NCBI RefSeq assembly: GCF_020080835.1
Contig: NC_058160.1
Span: 29,065,152 to 29,129,151 of the forward strand
DNA length: 64,000 nucleotides
Reading direction: 5' to 3'
Origin: Cotesia glomerata
Lineage: Eukaryota > Arthropoda > Insecta > Hymenoptera > Braconidae
A model generated the notes under the pieces. That model made no database searches and was not told the DNA's origin. It saw only the letters and a program-made list of their open reading frames with translations. Below are positions 57,815 to 64,000 of the stretch, piece by piece. The position numbers were made by a program, and so were the translations under genes. The stretch's first letter is position 1, and every line of letters begins with the position of its first letter.

Positions 57815-58414
57815 TATATTAATAATCATAAATAAAAAATAAAAATATACTTTTTAGATCAGGAAAACAATTTCCACCCTTATGACCTTCTACGTGACCG
57901 CTTGCTCGTCCTTGTGTTTGAATGACGGGTGTAAAAAGATAAAATAATACTGTTGACGAATTATCAACTAAGTAAAGTAAATAAAGTTAGGAAAAGAAAT
58001 GTGGTAATTGGTTTTTATGGTACGTAGGTATCTTCTTGGAGAATTGGTCATTTAAATTGCCAGTGGGCGTTTCGTGTACTTAGTTATCACGACTGATGAC
58101 TTTTTGTATGTCATACGTGACATACGGCTCATACTCTACGTATAATAACAATAATATTGTATGTATATAAAGTCAAATTATTATCGGTGGCAATACACGT
58201 ATGTAATGTGTAATATGATTACTTGACGGTATTCAACACATTGTAGATCAAAGCTCTTATTAAGTACCACCGACAAATTAATCTTTTAACCCAAATTTAA
58301 ACCCCCAATCATTGCAAAATCTAACGACCTACGGCTACTTATTCTGTCCTCTTGACATGGTTTTTTTAATAACAACTAATAAAATTATGTGGATATATTT
58401 TCTTGAATTATACT
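57815..58414. other. Single-copy non-coding stretch
   Basis: Moderately complex sequence with no ORF of note and none of the repeats described elsewhere. It contains 'atgacttttgtatgtcatac', a small imperfect palindrome near 58090. It could be regulatory DNA of the downstream gene; this is inference from position only. Confidence 0.3.
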
Positions 58415-59215
58415 GAAAAAAAAAATTCTTTTATTTCTTCTTAGCTGAAGAAATAGAGATTTTTTCTCACAGTAACTTTCTTGTTGAAAAAAAATTTTTT
58501 AGATTTGGAAAAAAATTCTCAAGATATCTATCTAAAATTTGTTTTTTTTTTCCAATTTTAGAAAACGTTTTTACAACAAAAAAATTACTGTGAGAATAAT
58601 TTTCATTTTTTTAACTAAAAAATAAAATTAATAAAAATTTCTAATAAATTAAATTCTTGTCACAAAAAAAGTTCATTTTTTTCAAAAGAAATTTTTTCTT
58701 TCAGTGTAACAATTATTATCATTATTGTCAGAAAAATACATTATATTCTGTTTTATTGCTAAAGTAATGTCAAAAATCTTTGACCATTTAAAACAATTAT
58801 TATACATTGAGAAAAAAAATTTTTTTTGAAAAATATGGGGATTTTTGTGAGAAGAAAATTAATTTATAGGAAATTTTCAACAATTTTATTTTTTAGCTGA
58901 AGAAATAAATATTTTTCTCACAGTAAATTTTAAGTTGGAAAAAAGTTTTCTAGATTTGGAAAAAAATGAATTTTAGACATCTTGAGAATTTTCTTCCAAA
59001 TTTATAAATTTTTTTTTAAAAAGAAAATTACTGTAAAAAAATTTTCATTTCTTCAGCTAAGAAATAAAGTTGTTAAAAATTTCTAATAAATTAATTTATT
59101 GTCACAAAAAAGTTCATATTTTTCAAAATAAATTTTTTCTTAATGTCATAATAATTATCATTATTGTCAAAAAAATACATAATATTTTATTTTATAGCTA
59201 AAGTAATGTCAAAAA
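58415..59215. repeat. About 400-bp tandem duplication
   Basis: Two diverged direct copies (about 58415-58800 and 58805-59215) share 'ttagctgaagaaata', 'tctcacagtaa', 'agatttggaaaaaaat', 'aatttctaataaatta' and 'gctaaagtaatgtcaaaa' in the same order. Non-coding. Confidence 0.75.
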
Positions 59216-59949
59216 CCTTTCACAACTAATTAAAGATTATTTTTAAGACTAAAATTAATAATAAAAAAAATTATAACAATCTTAATATAAAATCCATTTA
59301 AATAATTAAAAAAAAAATAAAAGCGCTCGATAATATAATCAGAGATATTTCTTGGGTAGTCACGACCATTTCTGTTTGATTATTTACCTATAATATATTA
59401 TTTAAATAGCCGTTCCTTCTATTATACTAGACAAGATTAGGTCGCGCACGAATAGAAGCATTAACACAAATAATGTGTATCAAAAAATATTTCCTTCAGT
59501 TAGAGCCAAACTTTCTAATATTTCGAATCGAAGCTAGTGATACAAATAAATAATTTTCTTCTTAGCTTCTTAACTTAATATTAAAAAAAAAAAATATCCC
59601 GCTTAAAATTTAAGCGTCCAAAAATTCTTTAAATAAATCTCAGCATCGATATGTTTGTACATAAATTTAACAAGTGTTAAAAATATTATCTTTAAAGCGA
59701 TTTAAAATAAAATAAAAACAATGAATTAACACGGGGACATATAATAATCGTGATTGTAAGTGAAGCAAACAGAACTCGTGACTTAGCGTGCGTCAAAAGA
59801 AACGTCACTAAATATTAGATTAACAACTGTATTGTACCGAGAATTATTATACAATTGTCAGTAAATTGTTTGGGTTATTATTTATCGAGAGATTGACTAA
59901 AGGAGCAAGTAACGGTACATAATAAGTAAGAAGAATATAAGTTAAGAAG

Positions 59950-61729
59950 ATGAGTGTAGTAGGGAAGATCTGTAGTGATGATGGACTTAAAATAACGAGC
60001 ACAACAACCGGTGAATTATTTTTAGATCAACAGGATGAGATCTACAATACGATGGAGTCTAAAAATAACTCGTAAGTCCAATCCAGCTCCAATTATTCCA
60101 TTTAGGTATTTAGGTGACAATCGAGTGACCGCTTGGCAATTTAGAAATATTCCACGCGATCAAGAGCAAGGGGAAAGCTTTTATTTTTATTCCATTATTT
60201 CATGTTAACATCACTCGAGATTATTTATCATTTATGTTCATTGATTGTTATGAAATATTTCCATTTACTCTTCAGTCTTAAGACAATAATAATATCGGCT
60301 TTTAATTGTCCGATTTTAAATCTTAAAAATAACTGCTATCAATATTGATACAATTAATCTTGCAATATGTAATTTTTAATACAAAGATTAATTGTAACTC
60401 ATTAAATTTCCATCAATGAAGTTATCAAAATGAGTTTTTTTATTCATTTATATTATTAAGAGAATAAGCAAAATTTTTTGGCCAGTGTATTTATACGATA
60501 AAATGGGTTTTTATGGTTAAATTTGATATCATTGGCAAGGTCTTCACCTGAAGTTGTGTCTTTTTAATGTTTCATATGCTTTTCTAAAATAGTTTATTTA
60601 TTATGATAAGTATTAAGGCTGCATTCTAAAATGTTCTATCTCTAGATCCATAATTAAGAAATAACCTTGTGTCTCGTAAACTATTGACATTTTTAAAGAT
60701 ATAAGCTCATCCCCATGTTACACTCATCAAGACCTTTCATTTGAGTACCCACATCAATTTTTCATATATTTATATATATTATATATATATATATATATGT
60801 ATATATGAAAAATATATCAAAAATGCAAGTAGGTACTCAAATGAAAGCTCTTGATTAGTGTGACATCGGGATGAGCTTATATCTTTAAAATATATATCAT
60901 ATATAAGTATATATGAAAAATATATCATCTCAATTAAGAAATGACCTTGTATCTTGTGAACTATTGACATTTTTAAAGATATAAGCTCATCCCGATGTTA
61001 CCCTCATCAAGACCTTTCATTTAAGTACCCACATCAATTTTTCATATATTTATATATATTTATATATGAAAAATATATCAAAGTGCATGTGGGTACTCAA
61101 ATGAAAGCTCTTGATGAATGTAACATCTGGATGAGCTTATATCTTAAAAAATGTCAATAGTTCATAAGATACAAGGTAATTTCTTAATTCTCTACCTTTA
61201 TCTCTAGATATATAATTCAGAAATGAGTTGTATCTCGTGAACTATTGATATTTTTTAAGATATAAGCTCATCCCGACATTATACTCATCAAGACCTTTCA
61301 TTTGAGTACCCACATCAATTTTTGATATATTTATATATATGACAAATATATCAAAAATGCATGTGGGTACTCAAATGAAAGCTCTTGATGAGTGTAACAT
61401 CGGGATGAGCTCAAATTTTAAAAAATCTCAATAATTAAAAAAGTACAGTGCAATTTAACAAAAGTCTTTATTTAATAAAGCAAAATTTTGTTTATTTATA
61501 CTTCACAAGTCACAGCAGTCACATAGTGACTGCAAAGTTGCTAGTTTATTTTAATTGCAGTTTGATAATTTTCTTGTTTGTTTTTTTTTGTTTGCAGAAT
61601 CGTCAGCAAAATGCGACACCGTAAAAATGAACTAGTTAAAGATTTTGACATTTCTAATCCAGTGTCGGATGACCAGCTAAAGTTTCAGGACACTGGATTT
61701 TTCACGGGCTTTGTTCTAGGAAGAAATAG
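59950..61729 (+). CDS. Candidate alternative first coding exons B (59950-60071) and B2 (61598-61729)
   Basis: The ATG at 59950 opens MSVVGKICSDDGLKITSTTT and runs to a strong donor (TC|gtaagt) in phase 2. The next acceptor (tttgcag) at 61597 continues SIVSKMRHRKNELVKDFDIS, NPVSDDQLKFQDTGFFTGFV and LGRN, ending AATAG before GT, again in phase 2. The join keeps the frame open over both exons, giving 85 complete codons. Composition and two good splice sites support a real gene. The family was not recognised; an N-terminal cytoplasmic region of a larger protein is possible. The intron holds a Helitron-like element (60449-61543). Confidence 0.6.
60449..61543 (+). mobile_element. Helitron-like hairpin-array element, 3 units
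   Basis: The 5' end is 'tatattattaagagaataag'. The subterminal block is the fullest seen ('gggtttttatggttaaattt', 'ttcatatgcttttctaaaat'). Three hairpin units have left arms near 60697, 60975 and 61262. The 3' end is 'gcagtcacatagtgactgc' followed by 'aaagttgctag' and T. It lies in the intron between exons B and B2. Confidence 0.8.
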
Positions 61730-63300
61730 GTAATTTTATTTTTAATTTATAAATTTATTGCAGAGTTGTAAATATTATTCCATCAACGGCAGGCTTGCTT
61801 CAATTATAAATGAGTCTCATAATTTACAATTCAACGATCAATTGATCGTAAAAGTGAGTCATTTATCACGATTGAAGCATTTGAGTAATAAAATACACGT
61901 GGAGTTTAATAAAACCGGCGATAAAAAATCTTTTAAACAAACAAATAACTTACTGTGAATAAGTTCATTGCCAAAAATATATTATTTAACTTATAGTATC
62001 GAAATAATGCGTTTCACAGTTAAACGACAACTGATTCTTCAATAATTTACCTAGATATTTTATAGCAAATGCACACAGAGAAATATTATACATATAGAAT
62101 ATAAAAGCTGCAACAGATGAGCTTTATATCCAAGCAAATAAATTTGCTGATAATAGTATTTACAGTTTCATTTTCACACGAGATTTAATAAAATTCAGTA
62201 ATCTTTCAATTTATACTTCACACGTTAAATTAATAAATTAAGCTATTATCTTTTCTCTTTTTCTAATTAATTTTAAATATTATTGAGGTAAAAGACTCAG
62301 TTACTAACACTGGCCTAGTTATTTGACTTGCAATTTTATTATAATTAAATGACATTAAAGTTAGCAGTTACTTGATTATTTTTTAATTTTTTTTAACAAA
62401 AAAATTTGTTCTAAAAAATTATTTAAAAAAAATTGCTTTTTTAGTTTTTTAAAATTTCCAAATGACAATTTTTTTTTGTCATAATTTATTTGTTAGAAAA
62501 ATTTTAAAAATTATCAACAATCTGCTAAATTAATTTTTACAAAATTTTATCAAAAAACCAATTATCTTAAAATTTATAATTTACAAATTATATTTATTAA
62601 TTAATTAATTAAAATTCAATTAATTTTGGTTTATTTGGATGACACTGAAGTTTAGAGACTTTTCTAGAATTTTTATCATTTTTTTTAACAAATAAATGAT
62701 AGTAAAAAAAATTTATTTAAAAAATTCCATACTTAGAAAATCTAAAAAATTATAAATGCAATTTTTCAAAAATAATTTTTTAAAATTAGTTTATTTTTAC
62801 AGAAAAAATCTAAATGGATCTAAAAATCTTATTGAAGTTGGTATTTTATTTTTTTAATTAAAATAAAATTGCAAGTGTTATTAACTGGATCTTTTATCTA
62901 ATAAAAAAAATTATTTAATAGAAAAAAAAAATTTTTTCCATTCAATTAAAATTTTCTCAAGCCCTTTTCTTCTTCTTTTCTTTCTCTCAATTATTAAATT
63001 CACGTGCTTGTTATTAACACAAACAAGATCCATACAGTTGTATATAAACACTCTTAAATTAATCATATGTGATGATGAGATCTCAGTTTAATATAACAAG
63101 AGTGTGCCGTTGACTAGTACATCGCGTGCATTTGAGACAGCTCGTTGGCTTAGATTCGACACTTTATTTCGTCGCGACGTAATTGACCTTCTGACATTAC
63201 TCATTATTCCATCTCAATATTTTTCTTCACCATTATTACCCTCTTAACATCATAGTAGACAAACATAAATTTGTTTCTTCATTATTATCACTCTCTTACA
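61730..63300. other. Intronic/intergenic AT-rich DNA with repeat fragments
   Basis: 62286-62903 holds a broken copy of the 'gtaaaagac..cagttattga' MITE, split by a copy of the 'acattaaagttagcagt' repeat. 63060-63300 is less AT-rich and may be the promoter of the next first exon. 'gatctcagttta' near 63080 contains an arthropod-like initiator. No other gene was seen; the frame at 61758-61958 is not supported by any motif. Confidence 0.4.
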
Positions 63301-63325
63301 TCATTTGTCGAGGAATAAAGGGTGC

Positions 63326-63537
63326 ATGAGTTCTTTCTCTACTCCGTTAACTCGTTGGTGGGTCCAACTAACTGGCGATAATGACCGATATAATGCCAGT
63401 AGTAAAAAAATCTCGAGGTTGTCTAAGTGTTGGAGATACAACTATCCGAACAATTGCACCCGGGATTATCGTAGATTCTTTAATTGTGACATTAATCGAC
63501 TAGTTAAACTGCTGCATCTTGACAAGCGTTCAAATAG
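63326..63537 (+). CDS. Candidate alternative first coding exon C (unknown gene)
   Basis: The ATG at 63326 opens MSSFSTPLTRWWVQLTGDND and the frame stays open for 70 codons through CWRYNYPNNCTRDYRRFFNC to KRSN, then AG before gtgagt (phase 2). The donor is strong. The segment is basic and Trp/Tyr/Asn-rich with no recognised domain. The shared phase and AG end with exons A and B2 suggest an alternative N-terminus of the same gene. Confidence 0.45.
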
Positions 63538-64000
63538 GTGAGTTCCAAGTTTTTTTCTCCAGTTGCAGTTAATTGCAATAAGTATAATCGCGAAGATTAA
63601 TTTATAAAGTCTTGATAAGTCTTAGTGAGTAACGAAAAAATATGTGTATCAATTGCAATGTCATGTAGCAATCTCTATTTGGCAGAGGTGCGTCTCTCCT
63701 CGGACAGTGATTAATCCTCTCAATAGTTTGGCCTTCATACGCTACGTACCGGTATTAAACTACTTGATACACTCTGTTTATAATAAACCTTGCTCCAAAC
63801 CTGAATCTGTTCTTGCTTTCAAGTTTTTACTTCTTGTAAATACATTTTTTTATTTTTTTTTCAAATACTTTACTAATGTCTTGATCATTTTTTTAACAAA
63901 TAAATTCGTTTCGAAAAATTGTTTTTAAAAAATTGCATTTTTAATTTTTTTAAATTTATACTTGTCAATTTTTTTTATAATTTATTTGTTAAAAAAATTA
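63538..64000. other. Intron start and repeat at window edge
   Basis: After the donor at 63538 the sequence is intronic in character. The open frame at 63644-63928 has no recognisable motif and ends in AT-rich repeat. From about 63880 a copy of the 'ttaacaaataaattcgttyc' dispersed repeat runs off the edge. Confidence 0.35.

Noticed and set aside
5540..61410. CRISPR-like array interpretation of the ~245-bp repeats
   Set aside because: Units are long, palindromic, have no unique spacers, lie in eukaryotic introns and share transposon ends.
61758..61958. 66-aa frame just after exon B2
   Set aside because: Lies immediately after a good donor; no motif and no supporting splice sites.
63644..63928. 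94-aa frame near the right edge
   Set aside because: Runs into AT-rich repeat with a low-complexity Phe/Lys end; no motif. Its position after a strong donor marks it as intronic.

Overview
The window is a piece of an AT-rich insect nuclear genome. Genes have many short introns with GT..AG borders, and all recognisable products are conserved animal proteins. Long Gln and Asn tracts, very AT-rich introns and dense nested non-autonomous repeats suggest a hymenopteran, most likely a parasitoid (braconid-like) wasp; that assignment is inference from the style of the genes and repeats, not proof. No bacterial, viral, tRNA, rRNA or CRISPR features were seen.

Seven protein-coding genes could be rebuilt exon by exon, mostly with matching splice phases. 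Gigyf (+, 567-8844; translational repressor with a GYF domain). PIG-A (-, 15211-11014; GPI-anchor GlcNAc transferase). Neurl4/bluestreak-like (+, 15989-25927; six neuralized repeats). A visual-type G-protein beta subunit, Gbeta76C-like (-, 31147-28306). Arp8 (-, 38887-31580; INO80 actin-related protein). Dus3-like tRNA-dihydrouridine synthase (+, 39101-43525). A trunk/PTTH-like cystine-knot ligand (-, 47442-43744; 5' end uncertain). PIG-A and Neurl4 diverge, as do Arp8 and Dus3l (213 bp between start codons). Neurl4 and Gbeta converge, as do Dus3l and the trunk-like gene (218 bp between stop codons). These are neighbours rather than a pathway.

From about 53.5 kb to the right edge lies what looks like the 5' part of one large + strand gene. 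Three sets of possible first exons (55485-55540; 59950-60071 joined to 61598-61729; 63326-63537) all end in the same splice phase with the same last bases AG. They would feed a common exon beyond the window. The product was not recognised.

The rest is mostly repeats. The dominant family is a Helitron-like element whose body is a tandem array of about 245-bp units, each a near-perfect hairpin. It appears nine times, seven of them inside introns of the named genes. Other repeats include a 4.1-kb nested foldback (48197-52318), a smaller related foldback (44328-45193) sitting in a Helitron hairpin loop, and several MITE families. There are also 5'-truncated non-LTR retrotransposon tails, one of the R1 clade and lodged in a (CA)n microsatellite.
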